64,000 bases of DNA from Archangium violaceum (GCF_016887565.1 NZ_CP069396.1:2197001-2261000), one strand, 5' to 3'. Positions 47,693 through 58,510 are shown, counted from the stretch's first letter. The notes: generated from the letters alone by a model not told the origin. Program-made: numbers and translations.

Positions 47693-48955
47693 ATGAAAGC
47701 ATGGACGAGGGTGGGGGGACTCTTGATCGTGGCCCTGGTGCTGCTGGGGCCCGTGGGGGTGCTGGCGTGCTCGCGCGTTCCGCCCAGGGCCTGGACGCTG
47801 CGGACCCCCGACGAACGCTTCGAGCTGTCCATGAAGCCGGAAGGTGATTCCCCCAGGGCTTCGCTCACCCTGTTCGACCGCCGGGCGGAAAAGATCGTCT
47901 GGCAACGGGCGCTCGAGCATGGCCTCTACCCGGGCGAGGCCCTCGTTTCGGCGGATGGCCGCTACGTGGTCCTGATCCGAAGCTTCTCGGAGACGGTGGT
48001 CGCCTACGGACCCGAGGGGAAGGAGAGCGGTCAGTGGTCCCTGGGGTCCCCACTCACGCCCTCCGAGCGGCGGCGGCTCGTCGAGACCCCTTGTGGCGTC
48101 AGCTGGGTGGAGGCGCCTCAGCTCGACGGCGATGTGCTCACCCTGCGGGTTCCCAGCATCGTGTCCCTGCCTCAACGTCCTCCTCCCGCTGAATCCCTGT
48201 TCCAGGGCACCCCGTTCCGCATCCAGCTGTCCACGGGCCGGATGTCCCGGGGCGCGCGGCCTCCTCCTCCGAGCACCGCTTCGCTCATCCAGGACTTCCG
48301 GCGGGAGACCCGCACGTTCGTGCGCCTCGGCATCGCCCGGGAGCTGTTGATACGCGCGCACGAGGCCGATCGCCGCGGCGGCGCTCCCGAGCTGAGCCGC
48401 TTCTGGCTGGAGGTGCTGCGCGACCCCAGGGAGGCGAAGGACCTGTACCCCCTCGCCACCGAGGCCCTCGACTTCATCGGCTCGGACGAGGACATTCGCG
48501 GCCTGGCCGAGGCCTCCCTGCCCGCCGAGGTGGAGGACTCCAGCGCGGCCCTCCTCTCCTTGTTCGAGCGGCGGCTCCCCGAGGATGCCGTGCGCTTCTC
48601 CTTGTATGTCATCCAGGAGCGGCGCCCTCCCGACCACCTTCGCGAGCGCGCCCTCGCGCACCTGGGCGGGCGAGCGGGAGAGGACTTCAGCAAGGTCTTG
48701 ATGTTCGCGGTGCGGGATCCCTCCTCCCGCGTCCGCAAGGCCGCGCTTCGCTCCATGGAGAAGCGCGGTGCCTCGCGTCATGACTTCGACCTGGCGCTCC
48801 CCCTCCTCAATGACCCCGATGATTCGGTCCGGCGCGCCGCCGAGGCCTCCCTGTGCCGCGTGCTGTGGACGTTGTCGGGCGATGAGTTCCAGACGGCCTT
48901 CGCCCATGCGCGCCGCGCCAGGGCCGATGTGAAGCTGGCCGAATGCCCCCGGTGA
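47693..48955 (+). CDS. HEAT-repeat lipoprotein
   Basis: A 420-residue exported protein: a lipoprotein-like signal (LLIVALVLLGPVGVLAC), an N-terminal beta-rich half (~30-190, including FELSMKPEGDSPRASLTLF), then a helical HEAT-like half (~200-400; SSRVRKAALRSMEKRGAS, DSVRRAAEASLCRVL). It resembles the fragment at 1-486 in its repeats. It probably serves as a binding scaffold at the membrane. Function unknown. A hairpin terminator follows 5 bases after the stop. Confidence 0.8.
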   Translation: MKAWTRVGGLLIVALVLLGPVGVLACSRVPPRAWTLRTPDERFELSMKPEGDSPRASLTLFDRRAEKIVWQRALEHGLYPGEALVSADGRYVVLIRSFSETVVAYGPEGKESGQWSLGSPLTPSERRRLVETPCGVSWVEAPQLDGDVLTLRVPSIVSLPQRPPPAESLFQGTPFRIQLSTGRMSRGARPPPPSTASLIQDFRRETRTFVRLGIARELLIRAHEADRRGGAPELSRFWLEVLRDPREAKDLYPLATEALDFIGSDEDIRGLAEASLPAEVEDSSAALLSLFERRLPEDAVRFSLYVIQERRPPDHLRERALAHLGGRAGEDFSKVLMFAVRDPSSRVRKAALRSMEKRGASRHDFDLALPLLNDPDDSVRRAAEASLCRVLWTLSGDEFQTAFAHARRARADVKLAECPR

Positions 48956-48959
48956 AACT

Positions 48960-48985
48960 CCCCTGGCCAGGCGGGTGGCCAGGGG
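48960..48985 (+). terminator. Hairpin terminator after the HEAT lipoprotein gene
   Basis: A perfect 10-base stem, CCCCTGGCCA / TGGCCAGGGG, with a 6-base loop, immediately after the stop codon and followed by a moderately T-rich stretch. Confidence 0.6.
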
Positions 48986-49058
48986 GTCGTCCTCCGTTGT
49001 CAAGCCGGGAGAGCGGCCGTCGAGCAGGCCGTGTGGCCCTTTTCCGGCCGCGCTGGAC

Positions 49059-49082
49059 GGGGGATAACGGAGGCTATCCCCC
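49059..49082 (+). promoter_or_regulatory. Leader hairpin with GGAGG in its loop (upstream of trpE)
   Basis: A perfect 8-base stem, GGGGGATA / TATCCCCC, with loop ACGGAGGC. The loop exposes a ribosome-binding sequence 10 bases before GTG 49084, which opens a 25-codon frame. It may be part of trpE expression control; function is inferred. Confidence 0.35.
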
Positions 49083-49083
49083 A

Positions 49084-49161
49084 GTGACGGGGTGTTGGTC
49101 ACGAAGACCCTCACCCCAACCCTCTCCCAGAGGGAGAGGGGGCATACACAGAGGAACGTGA
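49084..49161 (+). other. Possible 25-residue leader ORF of trpE
   Basis: GTG 49084 to TGA 49161, overlapping the trpE ATG in TGATG. The peptide has one Trp at position 5 (MTGCWSRRP...). It crosses the dispersed palindrome at 49108-49140. A single Trp codon is weak evidence for attenuation; translational coupling is the more likely role if it is real. Confidence 0.3.
49108..49140. repeat. Dispersed palindrome, copy 2
   Basis: A CCCTCACCCC-type tail followed by CCCTCTCCC-N3-GGGAGAGGG, related to copies at 30076-30108 and 54838-54872. It ends 20 bases before the trpE start codon. Confidence 0.8.
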
Positions 49162-50651
49162 TGAACGCTCAGGAGCGCAAGGCGGCTTACCGCCAACGCG
49201 CGGAGAAGGGCGAGGCGGTCCCCGTCTCGGTCGTGCTCCCCGCCGACCTCGACACCCCGCTGTCCGCCTACCTCAAGCTCGGTGGCGCGCGCGGCTTCAT
49301 CCTCGAGTCCTGCCACGGTGGCGAGCGCTTCGGCCGCTACAGCCACGTCGGCTCGGCTCCCTCCGGTCGGCTCCGGCTCGACCGCAATGGCGGCACCCTC
49401 TGGCGTGGCGACCAGTCACAGCGTATGGACGGCAAGCCGCTCGATGTCCTTCGCTCCGTCTGGCGCGAGCACGCCGTCGCCACCCTCCCCGGCGAGCCTC
49501 CCTTCGTCGGCGGCCTGGTGGGCTACCTCGGCTACAACTGCATGTCCTGGTTCGAGCGCCACGTGCCCGACCGGCACTCGCCCGACATCTCCTTCCCCGA
49601 CTCCGAGTGGCTGCTGTGCGATGAGTTCGTCACCCACGACTCGCGCACCCAGACGCTCCACGCCACCGTCATCGCCCGTCCGTCCCGTCACGGCAGCGCC
49701 GCCCAGGCCCTCAAGGACGCCGAGGCCCGTGCCGAGGCCCTCGCCGAGCGCCTGCTTCGGCCGCTCCCCGTGGATGCCTACGTCCCCAACCCGCCCATGC
49801 GCGGCGAGGCGGACGTCACCGTCCACTGGGACCGCGCCGGCTATGAGGCCGCCGTGGAGCGCGTGAAGGAGTACATCCGCGCCGGTGACTGCATGCAGGT
49901 GGTGCTCGCCCGCCGCTTCGAGGCGCGGGGCGCTCCGCCGCCGCTCTCGCTGTACCGGGCGCTGCGCCGCATCAACCCCTCGCCGTACCTCTTCCACATC
50001 GAGCTGGGCGAGGCGCGCGCGCTGGTGGGCGCCTCTCCGGAGCTGCTCGTCCAGGTGCGCGAGGGTGATGTCGTGGTGCGTCCCATCGCCGGCACCCGCC
50101 GCCGTGGCGCCACCGAGGCCGAGGACCTGGCCCTGGAGAAGGAGCTGCTCGCCGACGAGAAGGAGCGCGCCGAGCACATGATGCTGGTGGATCTGGGCCG
50201 CAACGACGTGGGCCGCGTGGCCGCGCCGGGCTCGGTGCGTGTCGAGGACCTCATGGTCATCGAGCGCTACAGCCACGTGATGCACATCGTCTCGCAGGTG
50301 CGCGGGAAGCTCGACGCGAAGTACGACGCGCTCGACGCCCTTGCCTACACCTTCCCCGCGGGCACGGTGTCCGGCGCCCCGAAGATTCGCGCCATGCAGA
50401 TCATCGACGAGCTGGAGCCCACGCGCCGCGGCCCCTACGCGGGCGCGGTGGGCTACCTGTCCTTCTGCGGCGCGCTCGACCTGGCCATCGCCCTGCGCAC
50501 CTTCTTCGTCGACGGAGACCGCACCATGTGGGAGGCGGGCGCGGGCCTCGTGGCGGACTCGGTGCCGTCGAAGGAAGCGGATGAGACGGAGGCCAAGGCG
50601 CGGGTGCTCGCCACGGCCCTGAAGCAGGCGCGTGAGGGAGGTGTGCGGTGA
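49161..50651 (+). CDS. trpE: Anthranilate synthase component I
   Basis: A 496-residue chorismate-utilising enzyme forming anthranilate with TrpG. Motifs: FILESC near residue 45 (Trp feedback site LES), PIAGTRRRG around 312, LVDLGRNDVGRVA and GTVSGAPKIRA. These favour TrpE over PabB. ATG 49161 has AGAGGAA upstream. It overlaps trpG by GTGA. No other trp gene adjoins, so the pathway is split. A leader with hairpins and a mini-ORF precedes it. Confidence 0.94.
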   Translation: MNAQERKAAYRQRAEKGEAVPVSVVLPADLDTPLSAYLKLGGARGFILESCHGGERFGRYSHVGSAPSGRLRLDRNGGTLWRGDQSQRMDGKPLDVLRSVWREHAVATLPGEPPFVGGLVGYLGYNCMSWFERHVPDRHSPDISFPDSEWLLCDEFVTHDSRTQTLHATVIARPSRHGSAAQALKDAEARAEALAERLLRPLPVDAYVPNPPMRGEADVTVHWDRAGYEAAVERVKEYIRAGDCMQVVLARRFEARGAPPPLSLYRALRRINPSPYLFHIELGEARALVGASPELLVQVREGDVVVRPIAGTRRRGATEAEDLALEKELLADEKERAEHMMLVDLGRNDVGRVAAPGSVRVEDLMVIERYSHVMHIVSQVRGKLDAKYDALDALAYTFPAGTVSGAPKIRAMQIIDELEPTRRGPYAGAVGYLSFCGALDLAIALRTFFVDGDRTMWEAGAGLVADSVPSKEADETEAKARVLATALKQAREGGVR

Positions 50652-51211
50652 TCCTCGTCATCGACAACTACGACTCGTTCACCTTCAACCTCGTGCAGCT
50701 CCTCTACACGCTGGGAGCCGAGGTGAAGGTGGCTCGCAACGATGAGATCGACGCCGCGGGCGTGGCGGCCTCGGGGGCGTCGCACCTGGTGGTGTCGCCG
50801 GGGCCGTGCACGCCGGCGGAGGCCGGGGTGAGCATGGAGGCCATCCGCGGCGCGAAGGTGCCGGTGCTGGGCGTGTGCCTGGGCCACCAGTCCATCGGGG
50901 CCGTCTTCGGCGGCAAGGTGGTGCGGGCGCCGGAGCCGGTGCACGGCAAGACGGCGGCCATCCGCCACGAGAACCGCGGCCTCTTCGAGGGCATGTCCCA
51001 GGGCTTCCAGGCGGCGCGCTACCACTCGCTGGTGGTGGAGGCGGCGAGCCTGCCGGCGGAGCTGGAGGCCACGGCGTGGACGCCGGACGGGCTCATCATG
51101 GGCCTGCGGCACCGCGAGCGGCCCGTGGTGGGCCTGCAGTTCCACCCCGAGAGCGTCCTCACCCCCGAGGGCCCGAAGCTGGTTCGCAACTTCCTCGACG
51201 GGCGCCTGTAG
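50648..51211 (+). CDS. trpG: Anthranilate synthase component II (glutamine amidotransferase)
   Basis: A 187-residue class I glutamine amidotransferase delivering ammonia to TrpE. It has DNYDSFTFNLVQ at the N-terminus, SPGPCTP, the nucleophile Cys in GVCLGHQ and catalytic His/Glu in QFHPES. It could also serve PabB for folate. The start is GTG 50648, overlapping the trpE stop. A strong hairpin follows 15 bases after the stop. Confidence 0.95.
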   Translation: MILVIDNYDSFTFNLVQLLYTLGAEVKVARNDEIDAAGVAASGASHLVVSPGPCTPAEAGVSMEAIRGAKVPVLGVCLGHQSIGAVFGGKVVRAPEPVHGKTAAIRHENRGLFEGMSQGFQAARYHSLVVEAASLPAELEATAWTPDGLIMGLRHRERPVVGLQFHPESVLTPEGPKLVRNFLDGRL

Positions 51212-51226
51212 TCAGGCGTCCCGGAG

Positions 51227-51254
51227 CGGGGCCCGTGCACCTCGCCGGGCCCCG
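51227..51254. terminator. Bidirectional hairpin between trpG and the FBP gene
   Basis: A perfect 9-base stem, CGGGGCCCG / CGGGCCCCG, with a 10-base loop, lying between the convergent trpG and FBP-domain genes. It has few flanking T residues. Confidence 0.55.
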
Positions 51255-51259
51255 GGCGT

Positions 51260-51733
51260 TCAGTCGCGCGGAACGGTCTCGACGCCGAGCGCCTCGCGCG
51301 CGAAGCGAACCATGCGCTCCATCAGCGGCTGCATGAGCTCCAGCGGGTGCCGGCCGGACCGGTCCGCCACCGACTCCAGCTTCTCCTTGCAGCGCAGGTC
51401 CATGCAGAGGTTGATGCCCACCCGGCGCTTCGAGTTCACGTCCGTGGTGAGCAGTCCGATCTCGTCCGCCGCTCCGTACGAGTGGCACCAGTCGCACATG
51501 CAGGAGCCCGGCCCACCGCCCTGAGAGTCCCGGCGGAACGAGATACCCATGGGCCGCCTGCTGTCGCCCGGCGAGGGAAGCATCAGGAAGACGCGCGTCC
51601 CAGCGGGCTCGGTCCACGCCAGGTAGTCGCGGACGAAGAGCGGGAACTTGATGCCCTCGGGGAGCTCGAGCGTCTTCCGGTCTCTCGGGCGGAATGCTTG
51701 CAGGAGGTCTTTCTCTGTCTCGATCCGGAACAT
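51260..51733 (-). CDS. FBP-domain (EF-G-binding, FusB-like zinc) protein
   Basis: A 157-residue protein matching the FBP / FusB C-terminal treble-clef zinc finger: CMCDWCHSYGA, then CMDLRC about 30 residues later supply four Cys. FusB-type proteins bind elongation factor G. The N-terminal ~50 residues are the short helical lead of this subfamily. No operon partner; it converges on trpG. Function in ribosome rescue is inference. Confidence 0.83.
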   Translation of the reverse strand: MFRIETEKDLLQAFRPRDRKTLELPEGIKFPLFVRDYLAWTEPAGTRVFLMLPSPGDSRRPMGISFRRDSQGGGPGSCMCDWCHSYGAADEIGLLTTDVNSKRRVGINLCMDLRCKEKLESVADRSGRHPLELMQPLMERMVRFAREALGVETVPRD

Positions 51734-51841
51734 GTCATCTCCCTGGGCGGCCTGAGCGCCTGTGCACCCCCTTCATAAGATCTTGGGTGGAGTGGGTGCA
51801 CGCTCTTGAAAAGCACGAGCGCCCGGCGGGTCGGCCGCTGG

Positions 51842-52897
51842 TCACCCGAGCAGCCGCGCGGAGTCCGCGATCAGCTTCCGCACCAGCTCCGCCGCGGGAA
51901 GCTCCTGGGAAAGCGGCGCGGCCTGGCCCGACCAGAGCGTCATGAAGCGGGGGTCGTTCCGGGCCGCCGCTGCGCTCCGCAGCGGGCTCGTGGCCGCGTG
52001 CTGGAGGGGGAAGGGGAGGATGTCCTCCGAATTCCCGAGCTCCTCCGTGAGGACGTTGGGGAGGCCGCGCGCCGGCCGGCCGGAGAGGGCCCGGGTGATG
52101 AGGGTCGACTCGTCCCGCGCCGCACGGAGCGCGGCCTTGTAGGCGGCGGAGGCACCCGATTCCGGACAGCGCAGGAAGGCCGTCCCCAGCTGCACGCCAC
52201 TGGCCCCGAGCATGCGCGCGGCGGCGATCCCCCGCCCGTCCATGATGCCCCCGCTCGCCACCACCGGCAGGCGCACGGCGTCGACCACCTGGGGGACCAG
52301 GGCCATGGTGCCCACCATCCCGGCGTCGAAGGGCTCCGCGAAGGTGCCCCGGTGTCCGCCCGCCTCGCTGCCCTGCACGACGATGACGTCCACCCCCGCG
52401 GCCTCGAGCAGCTTCGCTTCACGCACGTTCGTGGCGGTGCCCATGAGCACCATCTTCCGCGCCTTCAGCCGCTCGAGCTCCGCGGGCGGCGGAATTCCCA
52501 TCGTGAAGCTGAAGAGCCGGACCCCCGTCTCCAGGACGGCGTCCACCTGCTCCTCGAAGGGAGGGAAGGGCGAGGTCGGTGGCCGAGGCGGCGGAAGCCC
52601 GAGCTCCTGGTGATGCCGGGCCAGCACCGCCAGCATCCGGCTCGGGTCGACCTCGCCGGGAGAGGGCTGGGGCGCGAAGAGGTTGATGGAGTAGGGCCGG
52701 TCGGTGAGCTCCCTCACCCGCTGGCCGAACCGCACGATGTCCTCAGGCTTCAGGTAGGCGGCTCCCACCGAGCCCAGCCCGCCCGCGTTCGAGACGGCGG
52801 CGACCAGCTCCGGCGTCGTGCTGCCTCCCGCCATCGGAGCCTGGATGAGAGGGTGCTCGATTCCGAGCAGGGTCGAGAGCTGACGCCACGTGTCCAT
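51842..52897 (-). CDS. Nitronate monooxygenase / 2-nitropropane dioxygenase family
   Basis: A 351-residue FMN-binding TIM-barrel enzyme. Features: HPLIQAPMAGG at the N-terminus, VQGSEAGGHRG with the catalytic-type His, VVASGGIMDGRG and GVQLGTAFLRC for phosphate binding. Members oxidise alkyl nitronates, or reduce enoyl-ACP in related FabK forms; the GGHRG loop favours nitronate monooxygenase. AGGAGGT lies upstream of ATG 52897. It stands alone. Confidence 0.92.
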   Translation of the reverse strand: MDTWRQLSTLLGIEHPLIQAPMAGGSTTPELVAAVSNAGGLGSVGAAYLKPEDIVRFGQRVRELTDRPYSINLFAPQPSPGEVDPSRMLAVLARHHQELGLPPPRPPTSPFPPFEEQVDAVLETGVRLFSFTMGIPPPAELERLKARKMVLMGTATNVREAKLLEAAGVDVIVVQGSEAGGHRGTFAEPFDAGMVGTMALVPQVVDAVRLPVVASGGIMDGRGIAAARMLGASGVQLGTAFLRCPESGASAAYKAALRAARDESTLITRALSGRPARGLPNVLTEELGNSEDILPFPLQHAATSPLRSAAAARNDPRFMTLWSGQAAPLSQELPAAELVRKLIADSARLLG

Positions 52898-53038
52898 CGG
52901 CCTACCTCCTCGTGAGTCTTCGGCATCAAGACATACGCGGCGTCATGACGAAATCATGAAGAAGAGAGGGCCCCCTCATGATGCTCGATGAGGGGCGCTT
53001 ATCGGATGATGCTCACGTCTCGTTGATGGAGGTGGCCC

Positions 53039-53488
53039 ATGATGAAGCGCATCACTCGTCCTGTGTCCCGCTGGTGCCTCCCGCTCCTCCAGGTGCTGTC
53101 CGTCCTCTGCTGCGTGGGTTGTGTCACCCCTTCCAGCTCCGCCCCCTCCCAGAAGCCTGGAGGGAACATCTCGTGGCCGGGCAGGAAGGACATCTCGGAG
53201 GTCTCGAACCTGGGCGCCATGGATGGAGGGGCGGCGCTCGCAGCCAGTGTCGTCATTCGTGAGGTCGTCCAGTCGCTCGGGCCCCAGAGCGAGCTCTTCG
53301 CCAGGTGCCCGAGTCCGGCGGAGGCGCTGGATGTCCGGGTCACCCGGTGGCGGGGCCTGTATTACGTCTACGTGGACGAGCGCTTCGACAGGTGCGGCGG
53401 CACGAGGAACCGCATCCCCGGCTGGTTCGAGTCCTATGCCGTGTCGCCCGCGGGCGTGGTGCTCGCGCGTCGCGGGAATGGCCTCTGA
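53039..53488 (+). CDS. Small lipoprotein, unknown function
   Basis: A 149-residue exported protein with a lipoprotein signal (LLQVLSVLCCVGC) and three further Cys-containing stretches (FARCPSP, DRCGGTRN), which may form a disulfide. No family recognised. GGAGGTGG precedes the paired ATGs at 53039/53042. It converges on the HTTM gene with a single base between the stop codons. Confidence 0.7.
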   Translation: MMKRITRPVSRWCLPLLQVLSVLCCVGCVTPSSSAPSQKPGGNISWPGRKDISEVSNLGAMDGGAALAASVVIREVVQSLGPQSELFARCPSPAEALDVRVTRWRGLYYVYVDERFDRCGGTRNRIPGWFESYAVSPAGVVLARRGNGL

Positions 53489-53489
53489 T

Positions 53490-54893
53490 TCAAGGCGGCG
53501 CCACTTCCCGGAAGGGTAGCACCCAGCCGTGGAGATCGTCCCACGGTCCCACCGTGGTCAGGTTCACGGTGGGATCCACGAGCCTCTGGCGCGGCCGGCC
53601 ATTGAGGCTCGCGAAGGCATCCACCCGCACCTCCACCCCGGGGTGTCCCCGCTCGGCGAAGTGGCGCGCCAGGTAGTGCGCGAACGTCAGCAGCATGTCC
53701 GGCTGCGTGGCCATCATCCTCACCTGGAAGGGCGTGAGGTGCTCCCTCGGCGACACCACCCAGCGCTTCCCGGTGCCGGGCTCCGTCACGCGGAACTCGG
53801 CCAGGCCGTCCTTCTCCATCAGCATCACGTTCCACGAGAAGCGGAAGCCCTCCTCCGTCCACATCACCTCTCCCGGATAGAGCAGGTGCCGGAACGGCAG
53901 CAGGCACTGCATCCCGATGAAGGCCACGGCCAGCGCCGGCCCCACCCACGCGCTTCTCGAGGGCGGTGCCTGTGCGACCTGGGGCTCGGGGGGGCGCACC
54001 GGCCGGCGGAGGACGCGGCTCGCGAGCCGCCTCGGCCAGTCGGGCGGGAAGAAGAGCAGGGCGCCCGCGATCATCAACCACGGGAACATGCCGATGGGGA
54101 AGAGCAGCCGGGTGATGACGTGGAACCCCACCACCGCCGCGTAGGCCAGCCACCTCGTGCGCCGCCACAGCAGCGCGGGCACCACGCACAGGTCGAACAC
54201 CGCTCCCGCGATGCTGAAGGCATGCGGCGCCCAGGGTTGCTCGAAGAGCCGGCCGAGTACCGGCAGATCCGTGCTCGCCGCCAGCCAGCTCTTCATTGGT
54301 TGCGCGTGGATGAGCCAGTCGCTCTTCAGCTTGGCCACGCCTCCGAAGAAGTACACGAGGCCCACCTGCGCCCGCAGCAGCCACAGCCACCATGCTCGCG
54401 CCGCTCCGGGGGTGTGCAGCGGGAGCAGCACCAGCACCAGCCCGACCAGCGAGATGAAATAGTAGTGGTTCAGGTAGTACGTCTTGTCGATCAGGTGCGC
54501 GTACGTGAACGTGAGCAGGAACGTGAGCGCGCTCACCCGGTACGCCACCCCGAGCGCGATGCCCAGCGCTCCCAGCCCCATCAGCCCGAAGTGGATGTAC
54601 ATGCCCACCCCCGGCCACGGGCGGATCCACTCGAAACCCGTGAAGGGGAAGAGCACTCGCGGCGCCAGGTAGTGGTCGTGGATCCACCCGTACGCGAAGA
54701 AGCGCGCCACCGCGATCACCATCAACAGTCCGAAGGTGACCCGGTATGCCACGAGTGAGGCTGCATCCACGGGCCCCAGAAGGGCCTCGCGGAGCCGTTG
54801 GTGGGTCGCGCGGAGGGAGAAGCCGGGGTCCGCGCTACCCTCACCCCCGCCCCTCTCCCGGTGGGAGAGGGGAGTGGTGCTCTCAGTCACCAT
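53490..54893 (-). CDS. HTTM / vitamin-K-dependent gamma-carboxylase-like membrane protein
   Basis: A 467-residue HTTM-domain protein. About six to eight membrane helices span ~45-310 (YRVTFGLLMVIAVARFF, HFGLMGLGALGIALGV, YFFGGVAKLKSDWL, etc.), followed by a soluble C-terminal lumenal-like domain (~320-467). VKGC homologues carboxylate Glu; bacterial versions are little studied. Its first 19 residues include a palindromic repeat (54838-54872) translated as PLSHRERGGGEG, so the true start may be GTG downstream. It is the last gene of the imelysin operon and overlaps the gene before it by 11 bases. Confidence 0.85.
   Translation of the reverse strand: MVTESTTPLSHRERGGGEGSADPGFSLRATHQRLREALLGPVDAASLVAYRVTFGLLMVIAVARFFAYGWIHDHYLAPRVLFPFTGFEWIRPWPGVGMYIHFGLMGLGALGIALGVAYRVSALTFLLTFTYAHLIDKTYYLNHYYFISLVGLVLVLLPLHTPGAARAWWLWLLRAQVGLVYFFGGVAKLKSDWLIHAQPMKSWLAASTDLPVLGRLFEQPWAPHAFSIAGAVFDLCVVPALLWRRTRWLAYAAVVGFHVITRLLFPIGMFPWLMIAGALLFFPPDWPRRLASRVLRRPVRPPEPQVAQAPPSRSAWVGPALAVAFIGMQCLLPFRHLLYPGEVMWTEEGFRFSWNVMLMEKDGLAEFRVTEPGTGKRWVVSPREHLTPFQVRMMATQPDMLLTFAHYLARHFAERGHPGVEVRVDAFASLNGRPRQRLVDPTVNLTTVGPWDDLHGWVLPFREVAPP
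54838..54872. repeat. Dispersed palindrome, copy 3 (inside a CDS)
   Basis: CCCCTCTCCC-N3-GGGAGAGGGG plus a GGGGGTGAGGG tail on the minus strand. It lies within codons 8-19 of the HTTM gene, making a peptide insertion at its N-terminus. Related to copies at 30076-30108 and 49108-49140. Confidence 0.8.
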
Positions 54894-55982
54894 CGTTGTC
54901 GTTGAACTTGAGCGTCACGCCCAGGTTCGCCACTACTTCCGAGGTGAGCGTGGCTCTCAGGTTGGCGATGGCCGCTCGGGCGCTCTCCACCGACTCGCGG
55001 TGGTTGTAGAGCGCCGTGCGCAGTGGCGGCGGAATGGCTTCCAGTGCCGTGCGCACCGCCGCCAGGTCCCCTCGCACCGTCTCATCCAGGTCCTTGTTGC
55101 TGGCTGACACCACCCGCGACAGGCCTCCGTCCCCGTTCGGTCCGAGCCAGACGCGCTCCATTCCTTGGAGCGTGTCCATCAGGTCCTTCAGCGTGTTGTC
55201 GCTGCGCCGCGTCTCCTCCTGGTCCGGACGGATGGTGCCTCCCGTGTCGAACCCGAGCGGCTTCGACAGCTTCAGCTCCGCCGTCTCCACGCTGGCGATC
55301 AGCCGGTTGACCACCTCGTCCACCGCGTCCTTCTGCGTGGCGTACTTGCTCCCGCTGCTCCCCGCGCTGGAGAGCTGCGCGATGAAGTTGCCCTGCTCCG
55401 GCTCCCACTCCGTGCGCACCGCCCTGGCGTCCTTGCTCAGCACCGCCCCGAGCGCCTTCAGGTACGCCCGGCGCCTCGTGCCCGCGTTCCCCTCCGCCGT
55501 GAGCCGCGAGAGCACCGCCGCGTTGCCTCCCTCCGCGTCGAACAGCACGTACTCCATCGCCAGCATGCCCTTGCGGTTCGCCCCCAGCTCCGCGACCGTG
55601 TTCTCGTCGAGCGGCGTGCTCCCCGCCAGCAGGCTGTCGATGCCCGTCGTGCTGGGCACCTGATCCACGGCAGCTCCCGTGTGCAGCTCCTCCGAGGGTC
55701 CGACGTGGAAGGACTCCTGCGTCGACCACGGGATGCGAACGGCCCGCCACGCGGACTGGGCCGCGGTGAGCGTCGCCTCCGTGGGCGTGGCCTCCAACGT
55801 CGCCAGCGCTCCGGCCAGCGCCTCGGCGCGCGTGTCGAAGTCCCGGTACGTGGGGAGGATGACGTCGCTGCCCAGCTCCTTCAGGAAGGCGGAGCGCAGG
55901 GCGGTGTTCTGGGAATCACCGCAGCTCGCCAGCGCGAGCGACAGCAGGACGGCGGCGGGGATGACACGGCGGAAGAGGGGGC

Positions 55983-55986
<4 letters not shown>
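54883..55986 (-). CDS. Imelysin-family lipoprotein, motif-degenerate paralogue
   Basis: A 367-residue lipoprotein (signal ending LALASC) of the imelysin/EfeO-like family. The family signature GxHxxE reads GMLAMEYVLF at 140-149, so the His is Leu, while the Glu is kept. A true imelysin lies two genes upstream (57359-58510). Imelysins bind iron in the periplasm; loss of the His suggests altered or absent metal binding. GTG 55986 overlaps the stop of the di-heme oxidoreductase (GTGA), and the gene overlaps the HTTM gene downstream. Confidence 0.87.
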
Positions 55987-57358
<1,372 letters not shown>

Positions 57359-57362
<4 letters not shown>

Positions 57363-58510
57363 TCCAGGTTGAGCTCGATGCCGAGCGCGGTGGCCACGTC
57401 GACGAGCGTCTCCGTCTGAGTCTTCAGCGCCTCGACGGCCGCCTTCACCTTCTGACGGCCGGGGCTATTCTCCGCACCGAGGATGGCCTGGTCGAACGGG
57501 CCGGGGATCGCCTGAATGGCGTCCAGGCTGGCCTGCAGCTGCTCCTTCATCTTCTTGTCCAGCGCCGGGTCCACCTGGGCCACCAGCTCGTCCAGACCCG
57601 CGCCGTCCTGGCCGCCGTAGCGCCCCAGGTACACGTTCTGGATGCCGACCGCGTTGGCGTACAGGTCCGCCAGCGTGCTGTCGCTGAAGCAGGAGTGCTC
57701 GTCCTCCTGGTCCTTGTTGTCGTAGGCCACCGTCATCCGCTCGCCGGACAGCTCGGCGCCGCTCAGGCTGCCCATGCCAGTGAGGATGCGCTGCACGGCC
57801 TCCTCCGCGTCCAGGGCGATGAACTGCTTCGCGTAGTTGTCCGAGCCCGGCGTCCACTGCGCCCGCACCGACTCGAGGTCCTTCACCAGCAGGTCCGTCG
57901 CGAGCTTCAGGTACGTGCGGCGGCGCGCGGCGTTGGGCGCCGTGCCCCCGTCCACGAAGTCCGAGGCCGGCCGGTTGCCCGGACCCGTCTCGCTCCGGTC
58001 CTGGCCCCAGAGGAGGAACTCGATGGCGTGGTAGCCGGTGGCGATGTTCGTCTCACCGTCGCGCTCGTTGAGCGACTTGAGCAGCTCCTCGTCCAGCTGG
58101 GCGTAGCTGTCCGTGGCGTTGATGATGCCCGCCGTCGGCGAGCCCTCCACCGCGTCGATATAGGCCTCGTCCAGCGGCCAGGCGTTGATGCGACCCTCGG
58201 GGCCGGTGTCCTCGTCGTCGATGGGGCCGCCGTAGAAGCGGAAGGACTCGCTCTGTCCGTACGCGGGACGCGCCGCCAGCCACGCGTTGCGCGCCGCCGC
58301 CAGCTTCGCCTCGGTGGGGTCCGCCACGAAGACGTTCACCGCCGTCTGCAGCGCCCGCGCCTTCTCCACCGCGTCCGTGTAGTTCTCGTTCACCAGCGCC
58401 GCGTACCGCTCCACCACCGGCCGCGCCCGCGCCTCCTCCAGCGGCTCCTCGCCACAGCCCGTGGAGACCAGCGCTCCCGCCACCAGTGCCATCCAACCGT
58501 GCTTCTTCAT
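57359..58510 (-). CDS. Imelysin-family iron-binding lipoprotein
   Basis: A 383-residue lipoprotein (signal ending LVSTGC) of the imelysin/ICMP family. The GxHxxE motif is intact: GYHAIEFLLWGQD at 159-171. These proteins bind iron or heme-iron in the periplasm. It heads a four-gene overlapping operon with a di-heme oxidoreductase, a degenerate imelysin and an HTTM protein. The promoter 70-100 bases upstream coincides with a Fur-like site. ATG 58510 has GAGGGG upstream; the frame running to 58606 passes through the promoter. Confidence 0.93.
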
